A DNA stretch of 64,000 nt from Burkholderiales bacterium (GTDB lineage Bacteria > Pseudomonadota > Gammaproteobacteria > Burkholderiales > Burkholderiaceae_E): the NCBI GenBank assembly GCA_029977705.1, contig JAPOKJ010000008.1, positions 1-64,000 on the forward strand. The letters run 5' to 3'. Positions 28,819-36,435 of the stretch are shown one piece after another (within the stretch, counting starts at the first letter, position 1; every line of letters begins with the position of its first letter). The position numbers and the translations under genes were made by a program. The notes below the pieces were generated by a model. It was not told the DNA's origin. It searched no databases and saw only the letters and a list, made by a program, of their open reading frames with translations.

Positions 28819-28834
28819 TGTGATTCGAATCACA
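28819..28834. promoter_or_regulatory. Perfect CRP-type palindrome between clpS and cspA
   Basis: TGTGATTCGAATCACA is a 16-base perfect palindrome and matches the TGTGA-N6-TCACA consensus of CRP/Vfr-family regulators. It is about 60 bases upstream of the clpS start and 205 bases upstream of cspA. Functional assignment is by consensus only. Confidence 0.6.
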
Positions 28835-28933
28835 AGCCCCGTCTACATGGGGCCGGGTCACCGCAATTAAAGGCGCAGCCACCGCCGAGGCCGCACTTTT
28901 GGTTCAGATTACGGACCGCGACCGCCCGCTTTC

Positions 28934-28962
28934 TTGACGGACAAGGCATTCTTCGTGAGAAT
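28934..28962 (+). promoter_or_regulatory. Candidate cspA promoter
   Basis: TTGACG (28934-28939), 17 bases, GAGAAT (28957-28962). It would give a leader of about 70 nt ending in an A-rich stretch and the AGAGAGGA ribosome site, consistent with the leader-dependent control of cold-shock genes. A second -10-like GATAATC lies near 28987. Confidence 0.5.
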
Positions 28963-29039
28963 CGGCCGGTTTTGGATCGGTTGATCGATAATCAAAATAA
29001 AAAAAGTAAAACGAAGTTTGTTCAAGAGAGGATTTTTCA

Positions 29040-29243
29040 ATGGCTACAGGCACGGTGAAGTGGTTCAATGACGCCAAAGGTTTTGGCTTCATTACCCCTG
29101 ATGAAGGCGGAGAAGACTTGTTCGCGCATTACTCGGCGATCAAGATGGACGGGTTTCGCACCCTCAAGGAAGGTCAGAAGGTGCAATTTGACGTGGTGAG
29201 CGGCCCCAAGGGCAAGCAGGCCGCGAACATTTCGGAGCCCTGA
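29040..29243 (+). CDS. cspA: Cold-shock domain protein (CspA family)
   Basis: Single cold-shock domain, 67 aa, a nucleic-acid chaperone that melts RNA structure. RNP1 is KGFGFITP and RNP2 DLFAHYSAI, preceded by GTVKWFNDA. The ribosome site AGAGAGGA lies seven bases before the ATG. Divergent from clpS across 283 bases, a layout common in Burkholderiales. Followed by a GCAA-loop hairpin. It may be constitutive rather than cold-induced; the sequence alone cannot tell. Confidence 0.98.
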   Translation: MATGTVKWFNDAKGFGFITPDEGGEDLFAHYSAIKMDGFRTLKEGQKVQFDVVSGPKGKQAANISEP

Positions 29244-29286
29244 GCAGCCCGCAAGGCCGGAGATCACCCCGGCCCTGCAGGTCGCC

Positions 29287-29314
29287 AAGCCCCCGCAAGG
29301 GGGCTTGTTGCTTT
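29287..29314 (+). terminator. cspA terminator hairpin
   Basis: AAGCCCCC-GCAA-GGGGGCTT (29287-29306): eight-base stem capped by a GNRA tetraloop, followed by TTG-rich sequence rather than a pure T run. Confidence 0.75.
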
Positions 29315-29589
29315 CAACGGATCAGTGGTCGTGGCAGGCCGATCGGCGGTACCCGCCAGGCTCTCCTGCAAAGCGGTCCGACACTGTTGGCGCCCTGCCA
29401 CTGCGCGGCGCAGGGCCCGCTTTTTGTCATATCATCGCGCTGCTTCATCGCCGAGGGGAAAGGATCCAGGGGGCCATTGAAGGCCCTCACCGGCCGGTGA
29501 ATGCCCGGGCGGGAAACCGTCAACCGAAAGCAATGGCGCACGTTGAATCACCTGACCGCTTTGGTCAGTCCACTTAATCAGAGGTAAAC
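29315..29589 (+). other. Non-coding stretch before the micro-gene: hairpins, possible small RNA or long leader
   Basis: No protein-coding frame of any quality. In order: a short GGCGG/CCGCC hairpin (29345-29357); a GCCCTGC/GCAGGGC stem (29392-29416) followed four bases later by TTTTT, a weak terminator; TATCATCGCGC (29430), resembling the local -10 context; then four compact palindromic elements, GGGCC/GGCCC near 29473, the 12-base palindrome CACCGGCCGGTG near 29489, GCCCGGGC near 29507 and CTGACC/GGTCAG near 29552. The last lies just before the ribosome site of the 15-codon gene. It could be a structured 5' leader of that gene, with a separate short RNA upstream. Confidence 0.4.
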
Positions 29590-29637
29590 ATGGCTGGTAA
29601 AAAAGGCAAAAAAGGCAAAGCTGCTCCCAAGAAGTAA
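29590..29637 (+). CDS. 15-residue Lys/Gly/Ala-rich small protein
   Basis: A complete micro-gene: ATG, 14 further codons and TAA, preceded by AGAGG with a five-base spacer and followed 46 bases later by a strong terminator. The product is MAGKKGKKGKAAPKK: eight Lys, no acidic or aromatic residue, and a repeated GKK unit. I do not recognise a characterised family. The basic, tail-like composition would suit nucleic-acid or ribosome binding, which is inference. It sits alone between cspA and the DUF192 gene with a structured 160-base leader. Confidence 0.65.
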   Translation: MAGKKGKKGKAAPKK

Positions 29638-29682
29638 GCTTGAGCTTGCACGTCGGCCGGGTCTACTTCGGTACAGGCGTTC

Positions 29683-29709
29683 AAAGGGCAGACCGAGGTC
29701 TGCCCTTTT
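29683..29709 (+). terminator. Terminator downstream of the 15-codon gene
   Basis: Eleven-base perfect stem (29683-29693 with 29698-29708), four-base loop CGAG, ending in TTTT. It closes a self-contained unit around the micro-gene. Confidence 0.9.
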
Positions 29710-29869
29710 GCATTGCGCACCGGCACAGGGCTCCCCTGGCCACGCGACGAGCCGCTACCATCCCACCGGCCGCAATGGCGGCTACCATCGCTTCAAGACC
29801 GTCCAGGACCTGCCTTCCTACGACCTTTTTTCATCCCTGCCCTCATTGCCGGGCCCCGCGGAGACCCTC

Positions 29870-30376
29870 ATGATGACGCCCACCTTGTCGATTCCGGCCT
29901 TCCGTTCCCTTCGCCATGCCTTCGTGCTGCTGCTGGCAGCACTGGCCCTGACAGCTGCAGGCGTTCGTGCACAATCGGCCGACGACCAGCCCAATCCGCG
30001 CCTGCCCGGCGTCAAGCTGCAGGCCGGCATGCACCTGATCACGGCCGAGGTGGCCAGCGAACCGGGGACGCGGGCCAAGGGCCTGATGCATCGCACCCAG
30101 CTGGGCAATAACGAGGGCATGCTGTTCATCTTCGAGCGCAAGGCCCAGCACTGCTTCTGGATGCGCAACACCCTGATCCCCCTGTCGATCGCCTTCATCG
30201 ACGATGACGGCCTGATCGTCAACATCGAGGACATGGCGGCCCGCACCGAGGACAGCCACTGCCCCCTGCGGGCGATCCGCTACGCCCTGGAAATGGAAAA
30301 AGGCTGGTTCGCCCGCAAAGGCATCCAGGCAGGCACCCGGCTCGGGCCCAAGACCTTCTTCGCCGCGAAGCCCTGA
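29870..30376 (+). CDS. Exported DUF192 protein
   Basis: 168-aa protein with an N-terminal signal peptide (HAFVLLLAALALTAAGVRAQ) and a DUF192 domain: AEVASEPGTRAKGLMHR, NEGMLFIFE, CFWMRNTLIPLSIAFID and the closing ALEMEKGWFARKGI are its conserved blocks. The biochemical function of DUF192 is not established. Start is the first of two tandem ATGs, six bases after GGAG. Convergent with icd; the shared hairpin at 30432-30464 ends both transcripts. Found near cspA and icd in other Burkholderiales as well. Confidence 0.9.
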   Translation: MMTPTLSIPAFRSLRHAFVLLLAALALTAAGVRAQSADDQPNPRLPGVKLQAGMHLITAEVASEPGTRAKGLMHRTQLGNNEGMLFIFERKAQHCFWMRNTLIPLSIAFIDDDGLIVNIEDMAARTEDSHCPLRAIRYALEMEKGWFARKGIQAGTRLGPKTFFAAKP

Positions 30377-30431
30377 GCGGGTGTCGCCCACCGGGTGGTG
30401 GCCCCGGCCTTGCAGGCTGAGTTCACCGCAT

Positions 30432-30464
30432 AAAAAAAGGCAGACTCTGCAGCCTGCCTTTTCT
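30432..30464. terminator. Bidirectional terminator between DUF192 gene and icd
   Basis: AAAAAAAGGCAG and CTGCCTTTT arms enclose an about ten-base loop, giving an A run on one side and a T run on the other. It lies between two convergent genes. Confidence 0.8.
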
Positions 30465-30485
30465 GGGAAACCACACCGCAGAGGG

Positions 30486-32723
30486 TCAGGCCTTGGCTGC
30501 CTCCAGGATGGCATTGAGCGTCTTGCTCGGGCGCATCACGGCCTCGAGCTTGGCCGGGTCCGGGCGATAGTAGCCGCCGATATCGGCCGGCTTGCCCTGC
30601 ACCGCCGACAACTCGGCCACGATCGCAGCCTCATTCTCGGTCAGGCTCTTGGCAAGGCCGGCAAAACGGGCTGCCAGTTCCTTGTCCTCGCTCTGGGCCG
30701 CCAGTTCCTGGGCCCAGTACATGGCCAGGTAGAACGAGCTGCCGCGGTTGTCCAGCTGGCCCGTCTTGGGCGAGGGATTCTTGGTGTTGTCGAGCAGCTT
30801 GCCGGTGGCGGCATCGAGGGTCTTGGCCAGCAGCTTGGCTTTGTTGTTGCCGGTCTTGATGCCCAGGTCCTCGAGCGAGACCGCCAGGGCCATGTACTCA
30901 CCCAGCGAGTCCCAGCGCAGGTGATTTTCCTCGACCAGTTGCTGCACATGCTTGGGCGCCGAACCGCCGGCACCGGTTTCGTACATGCCACCGCCCGCCA
31001 TCAGGGGCACGATCGACAACATCTTGGCACTGGTGCCCAGTTCCATGATCGGGAACAGGTCGGTCAGGTAGTCGCGCAGGATGTTGCCGGTCACCGAGAT
31101 CGTGTCCAGCCCCCGGATCACACGCTCGAGCGTGTACCGCATGGCGCGCACCTGCGACATGATGAAGATGTCCAGGCCTTCGGTGTCGTGGTCCTTCAGG
31201 TAGGTGCGGACCTTCTTGATCAGCTCGGCCTCATGGGGACGATAGGGATCGAGCCAGAACACGGCCGGCATGCCCGAATTGCGGGCGCGGGTGACCGCCA
31301 GCTTGACCCAGTCGCGGATCGGGGCGTCCTTGACCTGGCACATGCGCCAGATGTCGCCGGTTTCCACATTCTGCGACAGCAGCACTTCGCCGGTGGCCAG
31401 GTCCGTGATGTTGGCGACACCGTCTTCGGGCACCTCGAAGGTCTTGTCATGCGAGCCGTACTCCTCGGCCTGCTGGGCCATCAGGCCGACATTGGGCACC
31501 GTGCCCATGGTGCGGGGATCAAAGGCGCCGTGCCATTTGCAGAAATTGATCATCTCCTGGTAGATGCGGGCAAAGGTGCTCTCGGGCATGACCGCCTTGA
31601 CATCCTTGAGACGGCCGTCGGCCCCATACATCTTGCCTCCGTTGCGGATCATGGCCGGCATGGAAGCATCGACGATCACATCGCTGGGCGAGTGGAAATT
31701 GGTAATGCCCTTGGCCGAATCCACCATGGCCAGTTCGGGGCGGTTCTCGTGGCAGGCGTGCAGGTCGCGCATGATCTCCTCGCGCTTGGACTGCGGCAGC
31801 TTCTCGATCTTGTCGTAGAGGTTGACCATGCCGTTGTTGACATTCACCCCCAGTTCCTCGAACAGCTTGGCGTGCTTGGCAAAGGCCTCCTTGTAGAAGA
31901 TGCGCACGCAATGGCCGAACACGATCGGGTGTGACACCTTCATCATCGTGGCCTTGACGTGCAGGGAGAACATCACGCCGTACTTGCTGGCGTCCTCGAT
32001 TTCGCGCTCATAGAACTCCAGCAGGGCCTTCTTGCTCATGAACATGCTGTCGATGACCTCGGCAGCCTGCAGCGAGACCTTGGGCTTGAGGACGATCGTC
32101 TTGCCGGACTTGGTGATCAGTTCCATCTTGACGTCGCGGGCGCGATCCAGCGTCATCGACTTTTCACCATGATAGAAGTCACCATGGTGCATGTGCGAGA
32201 CATGGGTGCGGGAGGCTTGCGCCCATTCGGCCATCGAGTGCGGGTTCTTGCGTGCGTATTCCTTGACGGCACGCGGGGCGCGACGATCAGAGTTGCCCTC
32301 GCGCAGCACCGGATTGACAGCGCTGCCCAGGATCTTCGAGTAGCGCTGGCGGATCGCCTTTTCCTCGTCGCTCTTGGGGTCTTCCGGGTAGTTGGGCACC
32401 TTGCAGCCCTTGCCCTGCAGTTCCTTGATGGTGGCCAGCAACTGCGGCAGCGAGGCCGAGATGTTGGGCAGCTTGATGATGTTGGTATCAGGCAGCAGGG
32501 TGAGACGGCCAAGCTCGGCCAGGTTGTCCGGGACCCTCTGTTCCTCTGTCAGGTACTCGGGAAACTCCCCGAGGACCCGGGCCGCCACCGAGATGTCGCT
32601 GGTGGTGACATTGATGCCAGCTGGCGCGGTAAAGGTGCGGATGATGGGCAGCAGCGAACCGGTCGCGAGCAGCGGTGCCTCGTCGGTCAGGGTGTAGATG
32701 ATGGTGGGGGGCGGGGTACTCAT
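30486..32723 (-). CDS. icd: NADP-dependent isocitrate dehydrogenase, monomeric type
   Basis: TCA-cycle enzyme converting isocitrate and NADP+ to 2-oxoglutarate, CO2 and NADPH. 745 aa, the normal size of the monomeric class (IDH-II), unrelated in length to the 415-residue dimeric enzyme. Typical segments include [12 protein letters not shown] at the N terminus, [29 protein letters not shown], and [17 protein letters not shown], part of the substrate and metal site. Preceded by a 300-base intergenic region with a TAGAAT box and a GAAATT-C-AATTTC inverted repeat. Transcribed leftwards on its own. Confidence 0.98.
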   Translation of the reverse strand: MSTPPPTIIYTLTDEAPLLATGSLLPIIRTFTAPAGINVTTSDISVAARVLGEFPEYLTEEQRVPDNLAELGRLTLLPDTNIIKLPNISASLPQLLATIKELQGKGCKVPNYPEDPKSDEEKAIRQRYSKILGSAVNPVLREGNSDRRAPRAVKEYARKNPHSMAEWAQASRTHVSHMHHGDFYHGEKSMTLDRARDVKMELITKSGKTIVLKPKVSLQAAEVIDSMFMSKKALLEFYEREIEDASKYGVMFSLHVKATMMKVSHPIVFGHCVRIFYKEAFAKHAKLFEELGVNVNNGMVNLYDKIEKLPQSKREEIMRDLHACHENRPELAMVDSAKGITNFHSPSDVIVDASMPAMIRNGGKMYGADGRLKDVKAVMPESTFARIYQEMINFCKWHGAFDPRTMGTVPNVGLMAQQAEEYGSHDKTFEVPEDGVANITDLATGEVLLSQNVETGDIWRMCQVKDAPIRDWVKLAVTRARNSGMPAVFWLDPYRPHEAELIKKVRTYLKDHDTEGLDIFIMSQVRAMRYTLERVIRGLDTISVTGNILRDYLTDLFPIMELGTSAKMLSIVPLMAGGGMYETGAGGSAPKHVQQLVEENHLRWDSLGEYMALAVSLEDLGIKTGNNKAKLLAKTLDAATGKLLDNTKNPSPKTGQLDNRGSSFYLAMYWAQELAAQSEDKELAARFAGLAKSLTENEAAIVAELSAVQGKPADIGGYYRPDPAKLEAVMRPSKTLNAILEAAKA

Positions 32724-33023
32724 CGCTCTTAGCTCCGGAAATCGGGAAGGGAAAGCCAGCGGTGGGGCGGGCGCACCACCGTCATGACCGAAGTGTGGCT
32801 GATTTGTCTTTCAGGGGACTGACCGGGATCGATATTCCTGAAATTCAATTTCATGATGCGAATTCTAGCCCGAATATCCGGCCCGATGCGCCGACTCGAT
32901 ACGCCGCCGGTCAGGGCACGGGCAGCGAGAGGACGAAAAAAAGGCAGCAAGGCCCTCAGGCCTGCTGCCCCTGCTCCGCCGCGACGGGCTGCAGCGCCCG
33001 CTACAACGGCCTTGTGCCCTCGG
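32724..33023 (-). other. icd upstream region: promoter candidate and inverted repeat
   Basis: No gene seen. On the minus strand it starts with the sodB terminator (32936-32969), then a TAGAAT -10 candidate (32867-32862) without a clear -35, then the perfect inverted repeat GAAATT-C-AATTTC (32840-32852) about 115 bases upstream of the icd ATG. The repeat would lie within the icd leader and could be an operator or RNA stem; nothing ties it to a known regulator. Confidence 0.45.
32936..32969 (-). terminator. Rho-independent terminator of sodB
   Basis: On the minus strand GGCAGCAGGCC, loop TGAG, GGCCTTGCTGCC, then TTTTTTT. The stem has one bulge. It lies 55 bases past the sodB stop. Confidence 0.92.
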
Positions 33024-33602
33024 TCAGGCGAAGTTGCGTGCGGCAAAGTCCCAGTTCACCAGGGCCCAGAAGGCCTTCAGGTAATCGGGACGACGGTTGC
33101 GGTAGTCGATGTAGTAGGCGTGTTCCCACAGGTCGCAGGTCAGCAGCGGCTTGTCGGCAGTGGTCAGCGGAGTGGCGGCATTGCTGGTGTTGACGATGTC
33201 CAGGCTGCCATCGGCCTTCTTGACCAGCCAGGTCCAGCTCGACCCGAAATTGCCCACGGCCATCTTGTTGAAGGCTTCGACGAAGGCATCGAACGAGCCC
33301 CACTTGGCATCGATCGCGGCGGCCAGGGCGCCGGCAGGCTTGCCGCCCCCATTGGGCTTCAGGCCGTTCCAGTAGAAGGTGTGGTTCCAGATCTGGGCCG
33401 AGTTGTTGAACAGGCCACCGCTGGATTTCTTGACGATGGTTTCCAGGTCGGCATTTTCGAATTCGGTGCCCTTGACCAGGTTGTTCAGGTTGGTGACATA
33501 GGTCTGGTGGTGCTTGCCGTAGTGGAACTCAAGGGTCTCCTTGGAGATGTGCGGGGCCAGGGCGTCCATGGCGTACGGCAGGGCGGGCAGGGTGTGTTCC
33601 AT
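33024..33602 (-). CDS. sodB: Superoxide dismutase [Fe]
   Basis: Cytosolic Fe-superoxide dismutase, 192 aa. The metal ligands are recognisable: H in [13 protein letters not shown] in NHTFYWN, and D and H in [15 protein letters not shown]. The N terminus [19 protein letters not shown] is typical of the Fe-type, and the Gln of the FGSSWTWLV region context supports Fe over Mn. AAAGGA lies five to six bases before the ATG. A TACAATCGCG box at 33716-33711 (minus) may be its -10, inside the intergenic space after xseA. Confidence 0.97.
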   Translation of the reverse strand: MEHTLPALPYAMDALAPHISKETLEFHYGKHHQTYVTNLNNLVKGTEFENADLETIVKKSSGGLFNNSAQIWNHTFYWNGLKPNGGGKPAGALAAAIDAKWGSFDAFVEAFNKMAVGNFGSSWTWLVKKADGSLDIVNTSNAATPLTTADKPLLTCDLWEHAYYIDYRNRRPDYLKAFWALVNWDFAARNFA

Positions 33603-33735
33603 GAGATTCCTTTGGAAAAGTGTCAGGGGAGTCAGGGTGTAGGGAGCATGAGCGCCCGCGCGGGGCGTGCATCCCGCACGCGGGCACGCGCGCCCGGACA
33701 GCAAGACGCGATTGTAACGAGGATGCGCGAAAACC

Positions 33736-35034
33736 CTACTCAGGGCTCAATCGCAGGCGGACCTGGCCCTGGGCCAGCCGGGCCTCGATGGGACGCGAGG
33801 GATCGATGTCATCGGGCCGCCGGATGATGTGCTCCTGGGACAGGATGGCATAGCCACGGTCCAGCACGGCGAGCGGGCTGATCAGTTGCAACTGGGCGGC
33901 CAGCGCATCGCAGCGCTGCTCCTGCTGGCGCAGGCGCTGTCCTGCGGCCAGGGCCATTCGCCGGGCGAGGCGCTCGATGCCGGCATCGGGCTCGACCAGG
34001 CCCTTGCCCGCTGCACCCAGGCGGTGGCGGGCGGCCTGCAGTCGCTGGGCCTGCAGGCGAAGGCGATCGAGCGGCGATCGGAGCCGGCGTGTGGCCAGGT
34101 CAAGGCCCTGCTCGGCGTCGAGCAACTGCCGCTGCATCGCCCGCTGCAGATCCCGCGCTGCGCCAGCAATCCGCTGGCGCTGGCCGGCCATGTCGGGACT
34201 GGCGGCCACGGCGGCCGCAGTCGGCGTGGCGGCACGCAGGTCGGCAGCAAAGTCGGCGATCGTGACATCACTTTCATGACCGACACCGCAGATCACCGGC
34301 AAGGCACTGGCGCGAATGGCGCGCGCCAAAGCCTCGTCGTTGAAGGCCCACAAGTCCTCGATGGCACCGCCACCACGCACCAGCAGCAGCACCTGTGGTG
34401 CCACCTCCCCGGGGGGCGGGGCCAGTGCAAAACGGTTGGCCGCTTCCAGGGCCCGGATCAGGGCCGCCGGCGCCTGGGCGCCCTGCACAAGGGCCGGAAA
34501 GAGCGTGACCGGTATCTGAGGGGCCCGCCGCCGCAGGGTCACCAGCACATCGCGCAAGGCCGCCGCCTGCGCCGAACTGACCACTGCAATGGCGGCGGGG
34601 CGCTCCGGCGGGCTGCGCTTGAGTGCGGCATCGAACAGGCCCTCGGCCTGCAGTCGGGCCTTGAGCCTCAGGAATTGCTGATACAGGTCGCCCGCGCCCG
34701 CCTGGCGCATCGACTCGACCTGCAGCTGGAAGTCGCCCCGCGCCGGGTACAGGCTGGCACTGGCATAGATTTCGACCTTCAGGCCTTCCCGGGGAGCGAA
34801 GTCCAGCGCCTGGGCCCGCCCGCGAAACATCACCGCCCGCACCTGGGCGCCAGGATCCTTGAGCGTGAAATAGCAGTGGCCGCTGGCGGCGCGCACGAAA
34901 TTGGAAATCTCGCCGCGCACTGACACCATCGGGAGACTGCGTTCGATGAGCCCTGCAACCATGCGGTTCAATTCGGAAACCGTGACGCTATCCCGCGCCA
35001 ATCCTGGCTTTGCGGTCGGAAAGTCAGTATCCAT
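33736..35034 (-). CDS. xseA: Exodeoxyribonuclease VII large subunit
   Basis: Catalytic subunit of exonuclease VII, degrading single-stranded DNA from both ends to short oligonucleotides. 432 aa. The N-terminal OB-fold includes [24 protein letters not shown], followed by the catalytic core with [35 protein letters not shown] and [26 protein letters not shown]. The coiled, Gln/Arg-rich C-terminal half binds XseB. xseB is not adjacent. Usually associated with sodB in betaproteobacteria, as here. Divergent from exbB. Confidence 0.97.
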   Translation of the reverse strand: MDTDFPTAKPGLARDSVTVSELNRMVAGLIERSLPMVSVRGEISNFVRAASGHCYFTLKDPGAQVRAVMFRGRAQALDFAPREGLKVEIYASASLYPARGDFQLQVESMRQAGAGDLYQQFLRLKARLQAEGLFDAALKRSPPERPAAIAVVSSAQAAALRDVLVTLRRRAPQIPVTLFPALVQGAQAPAALIRALEAANRFALAPPPGEVAPQVLLLVRGGGAIEDLWAFNDEALARAIRASALPVICGVGHESDVTIADFAADLRAATPTAAAVAASPDMAGQRQRIAGAARDLQRAMQRQLLDAEQGLDLATRRLRSPLDRLRLQAQRLQAARHRLGAAGKGLVEPDAGIERLARRMALAAGQRLRQQEQRCDALAAQLQLISPLAVLDRGYAILSQEHIIRRPDDIDPSRPIEARLAQGQVRLRLSPE

Positions 35035-35366
35035 GCGGGTTCCCGGGTGAATCTATCCACACGAAGGGAATTCCACCCACCTCTGTGACAGACTGTAATA
35101 TTGGCCAAGGAAACAACTCAAGCCCTTGAATTCATTGAATTAATTTTTGAACGTTCGATGACAGGATGAAAAACGCGTGGCTGATGACGCAGGCTCCAGG
35201 CCAGACTTGTCAAGTTTCCACAGAGTTATCCACAGCTTGCTGCAAAGTCCCGAAAAACCGACAATCCGGGACGTCGGCATGGGCGTGCCGTCGGCCCGGC
35301 TGAACACGGCGCGGCAACACTTTACTCTCATCCCTCCCCCGTCCCGCACGCTTTCGGAGCGCATCC
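35035..35366. other. xseA-exbB divergent intergenic region with DnaA boxes and an AT-rich patch
   Basis: 332 bases with no gene. CTATCCACA (35053-35061, one mismatch to the DnaA box), an AT-rich stretch at about 35126-35152 with repeated TTGAATT/ATTGAATT words, then TTTCCACA next to an exact TTATCCACA (35226-35234). The left part should hold the xseA promoter, the right part the exbB promoter, but no convincing -35/-10 pair stands out. The GGAG for exbB lies at 35356. Confidence 0.5.
35226..35234 (+). promoter_or_regulatory. Exact DnaA box
   Basis: TTATCCACA, the strong DnaA consensus, six bases after a weaker TTTCCACA. A single exact 9-mer can occur by chance, but two related boxes in tandem plus a third 170 bases away are less expected. 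Confidence 0.5.
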
Positions 35367-35975
35367 TTGTTTTCCCTGATTCAAGCCGCCGGCTGGCCCA
35401 TCTGGTTCCTGATCATCACCTCGCTTGTCGCGGTGGCCCTGATCGTTGAACGCTTCATTGCCTTGTCGCAGCGCAAGATCCTGCCGGAGGGGCTGGCCGA
35501 GGAAGTGTTGCTGCTGGCCCGCAACCAGCAATTGGGCAACGAAAACGCCAACCGGATCGCGCAGGGCTCACCCCTGGGCAAGGTACTGGCCGCCGGCATC
35601 CGCGCCCGCAGCGGGGGGCGCGTGGCCACCCGTGAGGCGATGGAATCCGCCGGACGCCTGGTCGCCCACCAGCTGGAGCGCTTTCTGCCCGCATTGGGCA
35701 CCATCGCCACGGTAGCCCCGCTGCTCGGGCTGTTCGGCACGGTGGTCGGCATGATCGAGATCTTTCACGCCCAGGGTCCGACCGGCACCAACCCGCAGCA
35801 ATTGGGTCAGGGCATCTCCACTGCGCTCTACAACACCGCCTTCGGCATCCTGATCGCGGTGCCCTGCATGATTTTCTATCGCTATTTCCGCTCCCGCGTG
35901 GACGGCTTCCTGATGGAGATGGAACAGGCTGCAGCCCGCGTCGCCGATGCCCTCACAACAGGCCAGAAGCCATGA
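35367..35975 (+). CDS. exbB: ExbB/TolQ/MotA-family proton channel protein
   Basis: Inner-membrane subunit of an ExbB-ExbD (TonB-type) energy-transducing complex. 202 aa starting at a TTG, six bases after GGAG; no ATG is available before the first helix. Three hydrophobic segments: WPIWFLIITSLVAVALIVERF, the central LPALGTIATVAPLLGLFGTVVGMIEIF with the conserved channel-lining residues, and TALYNTAFGILIAVPCMIFYRYF. Overlaps exbD as ATGA. No tonB is near; the next genes make lipid A and Kdo, an arrangement shared by many Burkholderiales. Confidence 0.95.
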   Translation: MFSLIQAAGWPIWFLIITSLVAVALIVERFIALSQRKILPEGLAEEVLLLARNQQLGNENANRIAQGSPLGKVLAAGIRARSGGRVATREAMESAGRLVAHQLERFLPALGTIATVAPLLGLFGTVVGMIEIFHAQGPTGTNPQQLGQGISTALYNTAFGILIAVPCMIFYRYFRSRVDGFLMEMEQAAARVADALTTGQKP

Positions 35976-36406
35976 ATTTCCGGCGCGGCTTCGGCACCAG
36001 CAGGGACGATCCGGAGATCAATTTCATTCCCCTGATCGACCTGCTGCTGGTCATCCTGATCTTCCTGATGGTGACGACCACCTACACCCGCTTCAATGAG
36101 CTGAAGGTGGAACTGCCCAGTGTGCGCAACCAGACAGGATCCACCAAGCCGGCAGAGTTGACCGTGGTGGTGGCCAATGACGGCCAGGCCAGCCTGCGCG
36201 GCCCGGATGGCCAGGCGGCGGGCAGCTTCAATGCCCCTGCCCCGCTGGCGGCGGCCATGCGCCGCCTGGCAGCCGCCCACAAGGAAGCCGTGGTGCTGAT
36301 CTACGCCGATGCCGGCGCCAGTCACCAGGCGGTGGTGAGCGTGATGGACGCCGCCCGGCAGGCTGGCCTCGAACGGGTCAGCATCGCCGCCCAGGCGCCC
36401 CGTTGA
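35972..36406 (+). CDS. exbD: ExbD/TolR-family protein
   Basis: Partner of ExbB, 144 aa. A short cytosolic N terminus ends in DPEINFIPLIDLLLVILIFLMVTTTY, a single membrane helix carrying the essential Asp (PLIDLLLV), followed by a periplasmic domain (VVLIYADAGASHQAVVSVMDAA). Translational coupling to exbB by ATGA. Its stop lies just upstream of lpxK. Whether the pair energises TonB or a Tol-like partner cannot be read from this window. Confidence 0.95.
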   Translation: MNFRRGFGTSRDDPEINFIPLIDLLLVILIFLMVTTTYTRFNELKVELPSVRNQTGSTKPAELTVVVANDGQASLRGPDGQAAGSFNAPAPLAAAMRRLAAAHKEAVVLIYADAGASHQAVVSVMDAARQAGLERVSIAAQAPR

Positions 36407-36435
36407 GTTCGGCGCGCAGGCCGGAGCCAGTGCCG

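Noticed and set aside
29596-29616. A6G runs in the 15-codon gene as a -1 frameshift site
   Set aside because: The runs are in the wrong phase for an A_AAA_AAG slippery heptamer.
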